Source of the DNA: Gambelia wislizenii
Lineage: Eukaryota > Chordata > Lepidosauria > Squamata > Crotaphytidae
DNA: 64,000 nt
Assembly: GCA_030847615.1 (NCBI GenBank)
Contig: JAUMIR010000005.1
Location: 166,064,596 to 166,128,595 of the forward strand
Direction of reading: 5' to 3'
The first letter of the stretch is position 1; each line of letters starts with the position of its first letter. The notes beneath the pieces were generated by a model. That model was not told the origin of the DNA, searched no databases, and saw nothing but the letters and a program-made list of their open reading frames with translations. Position numbers and translations under genes: made by a program. Shown in pieces: positions 31,507-42,639 of the stretch.

Positions 31507-32619
31507 TGACTTCCTGTACTAGTTGTACTCAATTTATACATGGAATATAAAGAGGAAATGCAGATGATACACCAGTTTTCAAGTTGTCAGTTTTATTAAA
31601 TATAATCAGTTTCAAAGATCTCAATTAGATTTTGATATTACAATCAACATAAACCCTAGGGTCTAGCTACAGTCGCTGGTCCCAAATGGAATTGACCCAC
31701 TAAATCAATGGAACTTCTACAAGTGTTCTGACCAAGTTATTATTGTTTCAATATTATTGTTTCTATTCTAGTTGGACCCATGTATTTGAGCCTATGTATT
31801 TTGAAGATAAACTGATTGTGAGTATGCCTGGTTTCACAGTTCATTCTCAAGGATGGGATGATAGAGTGCAGATGTTCAAAAATGACACTGAGGGTACCAG
31901 CAGGGCTATGTTTGCGAAGAGGACATCAGCAATGATGCACTGTTTCTTCATAATAGCAACATCTTGTTTATCAAGGCGTTCCACCATTTATTCCCAGCAA
32001 ACTGTGAACAACGTTCTGTGCCATGTTGTTTCAGAGTGCTCAGAAATAGATTTTGCTATGAATCAAATGTCATGGAACACAATGTTGAGACTTGTTATTC
32101 AGTATTCACCATACCTTCAGTTACACGGTAGTTTTTATTGCGGTAATTTGCGCTGTATCACTGTTTCGCACCAGTGCTGCATCGTTCACATGAATTATTG
32201 CTTAATTAGTCTATCGGCTTAGTTTTCTGCTTCTTTCCACTTTGATATTCACACAAAGACTGAGGCGGGGGCATGGCCTCCCAAGCACATCCTCTGATTA
32301 CCACAGGAATGCCTAATTTCTATTCCTGTAGCATGGAGTGTCAGCTGAACACACACACACACACAGAGGCTATTTTGGGATTCTTCAGCTGGCTGCAGCT
32401 AAGCAGGAAGATACTAAGGAGGGAGGGAGGGAAAGAGAGAAATGGAATCTTTGCAGGGTGAAGGGGGATGAAGGAATGAACATACACAGGAGCAGCCAAG
32501 CAAGAAACATCTGGGCGGTTGGAATGGGTATAGCACTCGCTCAGTCTTTTCCGTGGCTGGAAACAACAGTGGATGGATCTTTCCTCCATACCCTCCTTGT
32601 CCAAACCCATTCCTGGTGA
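31507..32619. other. No convincing gene
   Basis: A 159-codon open frame (31743-32222, plus) has no motif, signal peptide or repeat structure I recognise and shows no codon preference different from its AT-rich surroundings. A short (CA)n tract lies at 32347-32364 and a GGAG-rich stretch at 32418-32437. Confidence 0.5.
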
Positions 32620-32910
32620 GTTCAACCAATCATGGCAAAGCTCTGCTGTGAATGTATCAGAAAGATTGCTGGTAATTCACACAGCCCTTAGTGAAATGGT
32701 TGTTCACACAATCGAAAGTGTGCTAAGTAACGCTACTTTTCAAAAAAGTCGGGGAAAGTTCCAAAATCCTTTCTTACATTACTGATGGGTTTTTGTGCCC
32801 CCCTTCTTCTGAAAGAGGCGACTTTGTGGCGCAATGCATGTAAACAATTAGGATTCTTAGCGAATTCTACACGGGTTTTTTTCATCGTGTAACCAAGGCC
32901 CATGTTTTAG
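32620..32910 (+). repeat. Unclassified interspersed repeat, copy A
   Basis: Shares ordered words with 37568-37812: 'CTCTGCTGTGA', 'GATTGCTGGTA.ATCACACAG', 'TTTTTGTGCCCCCCTTCT', 'ATTAGGATTCT.AGCGAATTCT' and 'TCGTGTAA'. No coding content. Confidence 0.7.
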
Positions 32911-32974
32911 CTTCTTGTATTCAAATGTGCAAAGAAAAAAAATGTCAATATAGTGGCTGAATTGTTCTATCCTA

Positions 32975-33185
32975 GCAGAGTTTTATGTACTGTTTTCTGT
33001 GCAAAAAAAATTGCAAAATGTGCACATAAGTCTCCAGCTACAGCCTTGTTTGCACAGAAAATCATATTTCTGTATAGAAATATTATTGTCTGCATAGACA
33101 ATGCTGTTTCTGCACAGAAAATGCTATTTTCTTCACCAAAAAACCAAACCAAACCAAAACCTCACACATAAGTGAATTTTGCACA
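32975..33185 (+). repeat. Degenerate 'TTTTCTGTGCAGAAA' repeat, copy 1
   Basis: Short palindromic units such as 'TTTGCACAGAAAATCATATTT' and 'TTTCTGCACAGAAAATGC' recur every 25-40 bp. The same units build 62870-63115; isolated units occur at 33455-33480. Confidence 0.6.
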
Positions 33186-34861
33186 GAATATGCTCCAAAC
33201 TGTGCAGTCTCATCAGTTTAGGATTCTCCTCATTAGCACTTCCCAACACTGGAGAAATACATTTTTAAACATTTCCCCCAAAAATATTATTCATTATTTT
33301 TTCAATCCCTGTTAAGCATGTCTTTTCATTTGATACAAATGTGCTAATATTGTAATAAGGAACTGGTGTAATTTTAACTATATCCATGGAAAGACTTGAC
33401 TTTTTTAAAAAAAAAATGTGGGAGAAGAGAGAAGGATATCATTGCTATTTCCTATGAAGAAAATGCTGTTTTCTGTTTGACCCAAAAACAAAATCAGAAA
33501 CAGAAAAACATTTATATTTTACACAGAACAAGTCCTGAACAGCAAATATTCTTTAAAAACTGCATTTTTGAAGGCTTTGTCACAGCAGGAAGAAAAATTG
33601 CTAAAGATCCTCATGGGTCCTGTTGGGAATGAAATTAGTGTAGAATTACATCCCTAATCCTTAATGACAAACCTGTAAAGGGTCCTCATAACTTTACTGT
33701 CTACAAACAAAGAAGGTTGATTCCTCTCTTCAGTTACAAAGTATCAGCACATTAAGAATGATTAGCATATCTGGAGTGACCATTGTCATACCATGAGCAC
33801 CTCTGAGAAGCATTGTCTTTTCTAAATCCCAGACCCTGAAGGAAGTTATTGGTTATTAAAACCCTTCCAAAACCCCACTCATGTGCACACAGATCATCTT
33901 CATGTCAGACTGTGTAGCCATTCCTGTTTTGGGCCCCCCACTCTGCTGGTTTCTTCTATGACCTCATCTCTTCAGGTTGGTACAGTATCACTCAAAACAA
34001 ACTCCCTTCTCTATCCCAACACTTCCTACTTTATTTGCTAGTCTTGCATGAATGCTTGAAGCCTGTGTGTGTAAGAGAGAGAATGTTAGTATTGTTTTCT
34101 CAAATAAAGAATGATTATTGTACTATCTAGCTTAACATCTCATCCCTACTACTGTCATACATAGGTTAAAAGACCCCATTATCTGTTGCTGCCTCTCACA
34201 TAGCCAAGCTGAGTATATTAATTCCCAGAACTAATATCAATATTTGTAGGGTCCTTAAGACCTCCAAGAGTTTAGGGTAACACTGTATTTATGACCACAT
34301 ATAAAACACCAGTGGTGCTCCTTAGACCAGCTGGCCCACCATTCAAATATATAGTAAGTTGTAACAGTAATAATTTTGGCAGACTCATGTCCTAAAAATT
34401 TAATCCATAGTTTCCATCTTGCATTACAGGAACAACAACAACAAAAAAAATAGAAATATATAGGAGGACAGAAAATTCTATTAGCCTTGTTTGAATTAGA
34501 GTTTAGATCCTATTATAACAGCTGCTAATTGGTTGCAATTAACCTGTGTTTACCAACATGCCAGCAAATACTAAGTGATTGCCAACTAGCAATTTAGTAA
34601 ATACCAATTTAGATGCTTCAGAAATATTTGCTCTGGCTGCATTGTGGTCCTCCAGGGTAAATAAAAAAGCAACAAATGTATTCTAAGAATAAGAGGCTAT
34701 CTCCCCCCGCCCCCAATTACAGATTCTTGTTATTTGGGGCTCACCAAGGCTCAGGTCTGGTAAAGTCTTAATGCTAGACTATATGGAGTAAGAACTTTAT
34801 AAGTTTCTCTTGCAGAGGTTAAAATTTAATTTCTCTCATAACTAAGAAGGGAGTATCCTTG
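33186..34861. other. No gene seen
   Basis: AT-rich unassigned DNA. Open frame 33396-33632 has no motif. Confidence 0.5.
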
Positions 34862-34935
34862 CAGTGGAGGCACTAAAGGTGGGCAGAAAGGCCAAATCAC
34901 ACCAGGTGACACCCTTGGAGGGAAGGCGGGACACC
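34862..34935 (+). repeat. Short repeat shared with 38936-39018
   Basis: 'GGAGGCACTAAAGGTGGGCA', 'CACCAGGTGACACCCTTGGA' and 'GACACCAACC' correspond in reverse orientation to the block inside the LINE at 38936-39018. Confidence 0.5.
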
Positions 34936-35518
34936 AACCTTCCACAGGATCTTCATATGGAGTATATTTCGATATTTTAAGGTATACTTCCTCCACTGAA
35001 CATGTAGGCCAGTATCTCTTTCTGTAGAATCTACTGCTATTGCTGCCTTTGACTGAAGGAATACTGCAAATGAAGGAGCAAAAGTCAGCATATCTAAATG
35101 TTATTGATTTCATCATTTGAAGATAAAGAATAAAGGGGGGCGGGTTGAGTATCACATCAAATTTCATGGGAATTACTCTTCCAGTAAAGGGACAAAGGAA
35201 ATAGAAAGGTGTTCCAACAAAATGGAGAGCCAGTTGAATTTATGGCTGTTTCTGTTCACAAACCATCTATAATAATGAGAGGGAGGTCGGGAGGAAGAGA
35301 GGGGGGAACCAAATCTCTGAAACTTAGGGTGGGATACTAATGTGATGCTGAGGGTGTGTGTCTTAGGTTATTTCATTTTGAATATCTGATTGATTGGTTT
35401 TTATTAATGTGTCACCTACAAAACTATGTAGTGTCCCTGGGTGACAGACACAAGGCTCCTAGGGACAAAGGTCTCCTCCAAGACCACAAAGCCTTGAGGT
35501 TTGGTCCTAATGCATATA

Positions 35519-35744
35519 CAGGTCAACCCACATATCCACAGATTTGGTATCCACAGTTTCTCTTATCCACGTTCCCAAAAATATGTTCTCACTAGGCATT
35601 TTTATGTTCTCCATTGTGATTCTATGGTCAACATCCAGTGTTCATCTCATTAGAAATAATAGGGTTCCCTATTATCCACAGTTTCAGGTATTCATGGGGA
35701 GGGGGACTTGGAACATAGCCATCATGGATATGGGGGTTAACCTG
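35519..35744. mobile_element. Tigger/pogo-like non-autonomous DNA transposon, copy 1
   Basis: The 226-bp element starts 'CAGGTCAACCCACATATCC' and ends 'GGATATGGGGGTTAACCTG', forming imperfect inverted repeats of about 20 bp, and is bracketed by TA on both sides (35517-35518, 35745-35746). Internal 'ATTTGGTATCCACAG' and 'CCCTATTATCCACAG' phrases are typical of Tigger-derived elements. No transposase frame. Confidence 0.8.
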
Positions 35745-35976
35745 TAGCAATCCAGCTGTCTGGTGGAAATTTCTTGCTCTCCCACCCTCTCTTTCTTAAC
35801 AAGGAGGGTGACCATGTTTATTATTTGCAGGAAAAAGCCTCACAAAGAAATGTGGATTTTACAGACTAACAAGTGTTATTTATCATAAACTTTGAAGGAC
35901 TACAGCTCACTACATCATGTCCCTCATTGTGTTTGTGTGCACATGTCTATGTGTATGCAGACAAATGTTGAAACAG

Positions 35977-36006
35977 AGAGGAGGAGGAGGAGGAGGAGGA
36001 GGAGGG
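35977..36006 (+). repeat. (GGA)n microsatellite
   Basis: About nine GGA triplets; read on the other strand they give an artificial polyproline frame. Confidence 0.95.
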
Positions 36007-36241
36007 ATGAAAGATAGAGTTCTTACTTTTGTGGAGGAAGAGAATGAGGAGAGGAGCAAAAAACGCTGAATAAGCAGTGTGTTTGTGGGGGTGAGGAGAG
36101 ACGGAAAAAAACTAGTAAGAAAAGAGTGGAAGCTACCATTTCCCAATTAAGTGGGCTGAATTTGGATTACAGAAAGGGGGAGAGAGAGAGAGTGACCCTT
36201 GATGTCTTGTAAGGAGATGCTTTTGTCTCCCTCTCTATCTC

Positions 36242-36285
36242 CAGTGCTCATTCAGCATTTTCCTCTGCCAAGGCTGAATGAGCAC
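36242..36285. repeat. Perfect 14-bp hairpin
   Basis: AGTGCTCATTCAGC and its exact reverse complement GCTGAATGAGCACT are separated by 16 bases. Confidence 0.85.
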
Positions 36286-36687
36286 TTTGGTGGAGAGGAA
36301 GAAAGTCTAGTAAGAAAGAAAAAGATAAGCAAGGGAAAAGAGCAGGGGAAGGGGGAGCACTTGGTGAATGACTAAATTTTTTTTAACCTGTGGAAAGCTG
36401 ATAGGAACTAAGCACATGGAGGAGGAAAAGGGTGGAGGAGAATAAGAGCCAGTAAGAAAGAAAATTATAGAACAGAGAAAATAAGACAAGGAATACTGGC
36501 ACGGAGAAGGTGAAGGTACTTCATTTAGTCAATAACTTGGGAGAAGCTGATATTTCATTTAGTCAATATCAACTTCATCATTGCCCAGTCCTGTATGCAA
36601 CTACAAAGTTGGGTGCAGTACAGCAACATACCCAGAACCTTATTTGAGTTCTGTACTACCATATTTACTAGTATAAGTAGCAATAAC

Positions 36688-36709
36688 AGTTAGTTAGTTA
36701 GTTAGTTAA
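36688..36709 (+). repeat. (GTTA)n microsatellite
   Basis: Five tandem GTTA units. Confidence 0.9.
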
Positions 36710-37002
36710 CAATAATAGTTGATGTAATGGTAGTGGCTGAAGAGGCAACATGCTGCATAAAGAACAAGTGATAAGGGAGCTATGGCTAATAGGCTATGAG
36801 CAGGACACTCTGATAAGCATTGCAGTAGCAGGAAAGTTCCCTCTTATACACCAGGGGGTTGGTTACATGACCATTTTTAATGCGAAAATTCCATCTTGCC
36901 TCCTTTTCACTCCAGTGCCAAGGTGTGTACACGATTTTGGTTCTTCCAAAAGCTTCTGATAAAGTTATGATTTTGCAGTTCACATAGGGGTGTGTTGGCC
37001 TC

Positions 37003-37375
37003 CATGACTGACAATCCCTTAGGCCGACCTCTCCACCCCCGCAGCCTGTTCCTCCCTGCATCCCCCCTTCCCCAATCATTGGCTGCGAGGGTGGAGAGAT
37101 CGGCCTAAGGGACTGTCAGCCCCTGTAGGCTGATCTCTCCACCCCCATAGCTGGCAATTGGGAAGGGGGAGACACAGGGAGGAACAGGCTGCGGCAGCAG
37201 AGAGATCAGCCTACAGGGACTGACAATCCCTTAGGCCAATTTCTCCACCCCCACAGCCAGCGATCGGGGAAGGGGGGATGCAGGGAGGAACAGGATGCGG
37301 TGGTGTAGAGATCGGCCTACAGGGACTGACAGCCTATGTCTCTGTCCCCACAGCTGTCAACCAGGGAAAGGGGGG
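37003..37375. repeat. GC-rich tandem and inverted repeat, unit about 106 bp
   Basis: Units begin near 37095, 37200 and 37306 with 'AGAGATCGGCCTA.GGGACTG' and contain 'CTCCACCCCCA.AGC' and 'GGGAGGAACAGG'. An inverted copy of the same words lies at 37003-37091. Confidence 0.8.
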
Positions 37376-37567
37376 CACATGCCTCTTATCCTTGTTGCTA
37401 CCGAGACTTCCACCAGTGGTTGCACATACAATTGGATTTACAGTATTGTTGCTATTTTTAATGTTTATGATTATACACAGATCTTGAACACCAGCTCTTC
37501 CAGTGCCCTTTCTTCATTAATTCAAATCTTGCAAGTCCTCCGCCTCTGAGGTCCGATCAATCAAAAC

Positions 37568-37812
37568 TCAACTCTGCTGTGAGCCCCTGTTTCAGGAAGA
37601 TTGCTGGTAGATCACACAGCCAATAGTGTGCAACTTTATGGAACTTTTAAACAAAAAAGTTGGAAAAAATAGTGAAAGCTATTAGTATGTGACTTGTGGA
37701 GTTTTTTGCCCCCCCTTCTGAATAGTGTGACTTTGACCCAAAAATCGTGTGAACCATTAGGAATCTGGGTGAATTCTTTGCACATTTTTTTTTGCCGTGT
37801 AAACAACCCCCA
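37568..37812 (+). repeat. Unclassified interspersed repeat, copy B
   Basis: Same ordered words as 32620-32910, in the same orientation, including 'GATTGCTGGTAGATCACACAG' in part and 'TTTGCCCCCCCTTCTG'. Confidence 0.7.
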
Positions 37813-38239
37813 AGATGCTTAAATGCATCCCAGCTATATGACAAGCATCACATCATGTGTAGCCTCCAGTTTCTCTTCTTTTGTCTATTACAGTGCATCT
37901 TGGTGGGTATTGTTAATATGTACATCTGTATTGCCACTGCCATAAACTGTGATGTATGGGTTAGAGATGTGGTTCTGGAATATCCTGACTGCATGTCTTA
38001 AATTTCACTTTTCAATAGGAAGACATATTTTGAGTCGGTCACTGAGGATGATCCCACCTCACCAGAATGGAGCAGGAGGCCCACTGTTGTTCATCAGAGT
38101 TTCCTTGTGCTCTTTCTAGCTGACATTCTCTGTTTACCTGCAATCTCTCAGCATGCAGGTAGCAACAGCATGGAGGAAATAAAGCAGCGTTCCTTATTTC
38201 TCTTATGCTGCACTCTGGCTGTTTGCATTGGCTAAGTCC

Positions 38240-39200
38240 AGAAATATTTAGTTATGTATTGCATTTATATGCCACCTTTCTCCTGGTGTGGGACCAAGGT
38301 GGCTCACAAAAAAATAAAACAAAAATAGTGAAACACAGCAATACAATTGAAATATAATTAAAATATTATATATTTAAAAATGCAAAAGTTAAAACTAGAG
38401 TACTCATTTAAAAGCTTGCCAGCCAAATGTGAGCAGGGAGGGGGCCAGCGTGGCCTCCCACAGAAAAGATTTCCAGAGTGGGAGCAGCCACTGAGGAGGC
38501 TCTCTCTCCTGTGTCCTCACCAAATGGAACTGTGATTGTGGTGAGACCAAGAGAAAGCCTTCCCCTAAGAATCCCAAGCCTCTAGCATGTTGGTCTAGGG
38601 AGATATGGTCTCTCAAGTACTCAGGACCTAAGCTATATAGGGCTTTATATGTCATGGCTAGCACTTTGAATTGTGCCCAGAAATGAACTGGTAGCCAGTG
38701 GAGTTGTTTCAACAATATGCTCCCTGTGACTGGTCTCAGCCAATGAAATTTCTGAACAGTTTCCAAAAAGAAGCTCCAGAAAGACTGCATTGCAATAGGC
38801 CAATTGGGACGTAATAAGGATCTGACTTTTCGTAAAATGGGCACAACTGGCACACTAGTCTTAACTGTGCAAATACAAAAACCTGGGCATCCAGAAACAT
38901 GGTTAACTCCAGAACACTCAAACTGTGAGTTGTGGCGTTACTAAGGCTGGTGTCACCCCTCCCTCTGATGGTGTCACCAGGTGCGGTTCGGCCTCTCCGC
39001 ACCCCCCTAGTGCCACCATTGGCTATGAGCCTGAGATTTCAGGGGAAGTGTAACCCCATCCACCAAAGGCTGAATCCCTATTCCCTGATCTGCTTTTCCA
39101 CTGATAAGGCGCACCTCTGTCTTTGCTGGATTAAGTTTCAGTTTGTTTGAAACTGGAATGTGGTTTAGTAGCAGTGCCATAAGGGAGGAGAGCATTCACG
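38240..39200 (-). mobile_element. L2-like LINE, 3' part with UTR
   Basis: Minus-strand frames give 'NKLKLNPAKTEVRLISGKAD', 'LVDGVTLPLKSQ', then after an insertion 'SVLELTMFLDAQVF', 'FAQLRLVCQLCPF', 'LLKQLHWLPVHFWAQFKVL' and 'YKALYSLGPEYLRDHI'. This is the C-terminal half of an L2-type reverse transcriptase. The tail 'TGAGCCACCTTGGTCCC' and 'AAATGCAATACATAAC' near 38250-38310 is the family's usual 3' end. A foreign block (38936-39018) sits in the middle. The same family appears at 25860 and 60590. Confidence 0.8.
38936..39018 (-). repeat. Short repeat inside the LINE
   Basis: 'GGTGTCACCCCTCCCTCTGA', 'GTGTCACCAGGTGCGGTTCG' and 'CTAGTGCCACCATTGGC' interrupt the LINE frame. A related block occurs at 34862-34935. 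Confidence 0.55.
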
Positions 39201-40320
39201 AAGGAGAGCATTCACAAAGAGAAGGGACCATTTGGAACAACTTGCCCATGGGTTTCCCAGGACTTTGCACCAACTCTTAATTCCTTCAATTCACTGTCTT
39301 TGCTTTTTAATATGCTCTCTTATTTAGATATTGCTCATGCAGATTTTTATATTGTGTTGCTTTTTGAATGGTTAATAATAGCTTTTACCCAGAAAGATTT
39401 TTTTTCTTCCCACTGTTCTTATTTTTCATGTGATATTCTTTCTTCTGAGTGTCATGCTTTCCATATCTGCATTTGTTTTAGGAGAAATCAGAAGGGACTG
39501 TGAGGCCGGTGAGATAAGCATGCAAATCCAACTGATTATTACTAAGGGGATTTGTGTGCATCACTCCTACATACTGCCTTGACAATTTACTTCTGCATCA
39601 GTCTCTCCATTGCTGGTTACACTGATTGACATTAATATCTAAAATGGCTTTAAATATCATTGTTATGCAGACTACATACAGATTTATTGCTTCTTTATGC
39701 TGATAATATCTTGACAAATCCTATTTTTGCACTTCAATAGTGTTTGATGGAGATTCAGGGGTGGATAAGTTGCAATAAACTGTCTCTTAATGTCTTGAAC
39801 ACTGAGTTATTATGAGCTCTCCATCTGCTTTGGGAAAAATAGAGAAGGGAAACTGCAATTTCTTGCCTTAAGTCTGTCAAATCAACATCACATCTAAAGT
39901 ATGTGCTTAGAACTCTGGACCTTCACTAAGATGCCTTTGGGTGGAAAGCTATTGTTTAAGCAATTTCTTGGACTTTCATATTAACCATTTCAGTATTAAG
40001 AAGGCAAATGAAATCAACTGGCTTACCATGTTTTGTTGAATGTAGATTTCTAGGACTACAAGTTCTCTGAATAATATCTTTACCTGTCCTGTTCATTTTG
40101 CACATATCCAATGTATTCCCATCCAAGATGTTAAATAATAAGCTGATATAGCTATCTTACAGGCAGAAAAATGATAGTCATACTTTGAATCCAAGCAATT
40201 GTGTAAGGTATATTGATGTTGTTACTCTTACTCTGATATCTGTAAATATCTTGAAACAAAGAACATAGCCAGGTTACTTCAGTTTAAATGTTTACACCCA
40301 TTCCACGCTATTCCTTCCAC
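39201..40320. other. No gene seen
   Basis: Unassigned DNA up to the hAT terminus. Confidence 0.5.
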
Positions 40321-40728
40321 CAGGGCCAGCTTAACCATACCGCCAAATCAGCATCTGCAGGGGACCCCCACACAGGCAGGGGGCCCCATCTGGACCTAAC
40401 CCTCCTCCTGAAAAAAACTACTGCTGGCTTTTAAAAAAACAACAACCAGCTCTCCCAAATTAGAAAGTGAAACAGAAAGACAGAACTTTCTTTGTGTGGC
40501 TGATTCTGGAGGGAGTTTGTTGCTCCCTCCCCCCTCCTCCCAGGATCATCCTCAAAAAGCAAACCAGCCAGGCCTGTGTTGGAGAGGGGTGAGTGTGTGT
40601 GTGAGTTAGAGAGGGGGGGCAAGGGAAAGGGGGATCATCTCTTGTTCTCCCCTACTCTATCTTCAGAAAAGGCTTCTTTCTTTTTGTCACACTCTCTCTC
40701 TCTCTCTCCTTCCTTCCTTCTTTCTTAC

Positions 40729-40838
40729 TTGCCCAAGGTCACCCAGTGGGCATTCATGGCTGAGTAAGGATTCAAACCCTGGTCTCCACAGTCATAGGGC
40801 AATGCTGAAACTTCTACAACACTCTGGTTCTTTTAACA
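40729..40838 (-). mobile_element. tRNA-derived SINE fragment
   Basis: 'CCCAAGGTCACCCAGTGGGC', 'TCATGGCTGAGTAAGGATTC' and 'AACCCTGGTCTCCACAGTC' are the reverse of the SINE head also seen at 31318 and 54288. The B-box-like phrase is well kept. Confidence 0.75.
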
Positions 40839-40956
40839 GAAGAATATAAAGAATATAAATAAAAATTTGGGGTAATATTACTGGGAACAATGGTTTTATT
40901 GTTGTCACTAAAACACCAGTATCCCATTAGTGCTATGTGAGAGCCATTGGGCTAAG

Positions 40957-41397
40957 CAGTGGTTCCTAACTTTTTCTTTACCAGGGACCCCCTTTAAATA
41001 TCTTTTGTTGCCCCAAGATTTAACTCAGGATTTAAAACCCTAATAATAATAGCTAACAACAAAAACAATACAATTACACCATCCATTAACCTTTCCTTCA
41101 GAGGAACTCTTGCTTCTTCCTGAATGTTTGTGGCTGGAGTGGACTGAATGGCAATGTACAAGCCAAGCCAGCCAGACTTTGCCTTGGTTCCTGTCACATG
41201 GCTGTTCCACTACAGGGAGGAGGTGGGCCAAACAGCCTTCAAGCCTTTGTGGACCTCCTGTGAGGATATCATAAAATCATAGAATTGTAGAGTTGGAAGA
41301 GACCACAAGGGCCATCCAGTCCAACCTCCTGCCATGCAGGAAATCACAATCAAAGCATCCCTGACAGATGGCCATCCACTCTGTTTAAAGACCACTG
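40957..41397. mobile_element. Smaller hAT element nested in the larger one
   Basis: It starts 'CAGTGGTTCCTAACTTTTTC', a Charlie-type terminus, and appears to end 'ACCACTG' at 41397. Flanks are GGGCTAAG and GGCTAGAG, similar but with an indel. A short CR1 copy occupies its right part. Confidence 0.5.
41273..41390 (-). mobile_element. CR1 LINE, short 3' copy
   Basis: In plus-strand view: 'TCATAGAATTGTAGAGTTGG', 'GGCCATCCAGTCCAACCTCC' and 'ACAGATGGCCATCCACTCTG', the CR1 3' end, 5'-truncated after about 118 bp. Confidence 0.9.
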
Positions 41398-41511
41398 GGC
41401 TAGAGAATGCTGGAAAAGGAACAATGCAACCAGACCTTGAGAAGGGTGCTACCAGGGGGATTCTGAGAGGTGTAATCCAAAAGTAACTTTCCCAGGCTCT
41501 TAATGCAGCCT

Positions 41512-42165
41512 AGAATCATAGGGCTGGAAGGGACCCCAACAGCCATCCCATCCAATTAGCTTCTGCCCTGCAGGAACGCACAATCAAAGCCCTTACGACA
41601 GATGGCCATCCAGCCTCTCTTTAAAACCTCAAAAGAAGGAGACTCTACCACACTCCCAGGCAGTGCATTCCACTTCTGAACAGCTCTTACCATCAGGAAC
41701 TTCTTCCTAATGTTTAGGTGGAATCTCTTTTCCTGGAGTTTGAACCCATTGCTCCGTGTCCTAGTCTCTGGAGCAGCAGAAAAACAAGCTTGCTCCATCT
41801 TCAGTATGACATCCCTTCACATATTTAAACATGGCTCTCATGTCACCTCTCAACCTTCTCTTCTCCAGACTAAACATACCCAGTTCCCTAAGTTGCTCCT
41901 CATAGGGCATAATGGCTTCCAGACCTCCCACCATTTTGGTTGCCCTCCTCTGGACACATTCCAGCTTCTCAATACCCTTCCTGAATTGTGGTGCACAGAA
42001 CTAGACACAGTCTTCCAGGTGAGGTCTGACCAAAGCAGAATACAGTGGCACTATTACTTCCCTTGATCTAGACACTATACTCCTATTAACACAGCCTAGA
42101 ATTGCATTGGCATTTTTTGCTGCTGCATCACACTGCTAACTCATGTTTAGCTTGTAGTCTACTTT
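41512..42165 (-). mobile_element. CR1 LINE, longer 3' copy
   Basis: This 5'-truncated copy begins (plus view) with 'AGAATCATAGGGCTGGAAGG' and runs back through the RT C-terminus. An 80-codon minus-strand frame (41556-41798) gives 'RSNGFKLQEKRFHLNIRKKF' and 'VQKWNALPGSVVESPSFEVL', the canonical CR1 tail. Farther on are 'CCCTCCTCTGGACACATTCC' and 'GGTGAGGTCTGACCAAAGCA', also standard CR1 text. The copy is younger-looking than the CR1 at 950-1485. Confidence 0.92.
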
Positions 42166-42277
42166 TTTTTGAGGAAATCTACACCATTACATTAATTGCT
42201 AATTAAAAAAAAATATTTTGTTAGTGCCTATAATATAGTTTTTAAACTAAAGTATTGGTGGCAAATTATATAATACA

Positions 42278-42516
42278 ATAGCCCCCCCCATTATCCACTG
42301 GGGATAACTGGTTCTGTGCGGGCATGGATTCTGAAAACTGTGGATAATAGTGAACACCATTGAAAATAATGGGACTTCTGGTTTAAAATACCTTAGAGTT
42401 GCCTTGGAGAGCCTAGAAAATGGCTAGGGAGGGCACATTTTCTAGGAAGACTCTATGGTAGGTGTGCTGTTTTGTGTCCCATGGATAATGAATCTGTGGA
42501 TACGGGGAACCTACTG
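42278..42516. mobile_element. Tigger/pogo-like non-autonomous DNA transposon, copy 2
   Basis: Starts 'CAATAGCCCCCCCCATTATC' and ends 'GGATACGGGGAACCTACTG', with TA on each side (42276-42277, 42517-42518). The inverted ends are imperfect. It lies inside the larger hAT element. Confidence 0.75.
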
Positions 42517-42639
42517 TAATCTGAACATCCTGTACTGTAAATAGGTTAGGTTACATTGACCTGAGATAAACTTATGGGGCCCCCAAAATAAAGCATTGCA
42601 GGGGCCCCCAAAATTCCTTAACTCGGCCCTGCCTTCTAC

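Larger units (their letters stand above)
40321..42631. mobile_element. hAT element filled with later insertions
   Basis: The left end 'CAGGGCCAGCTTAACC' and right end 'TTAACTCGGCCCTG' are inverted hAT-type termini. The flanking 8-mers are CCTTCCAC (40313-40320) and CCTTCTAC (42632-42639), a target duplication with one change. Beyond the termini, 'GGGGACCCCCACA' on the left and 'GGGGCCCCCAAAA' on the right continue the symmetry. Inside are a SINE, a smaller hAT element, two CR1 copies and a Tigger-like element. No transposase frame survives, so it was probably non-autonomous or internally deleted. Confidence 0.8.

Noticed and set aside
31743..32222. 159-codon open frame on the plus strand
   Set aside because: No recognisable motif, no repeat or signal peptide structure, no upstream promoter-like or downstream polyadenylation context that stands out; long frames of this size occur by chance in 64 kb.
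35910..36146. Frame with a polyproline run
   Set aside because: The run is the (GGA)n microsatellite read on the other strand.
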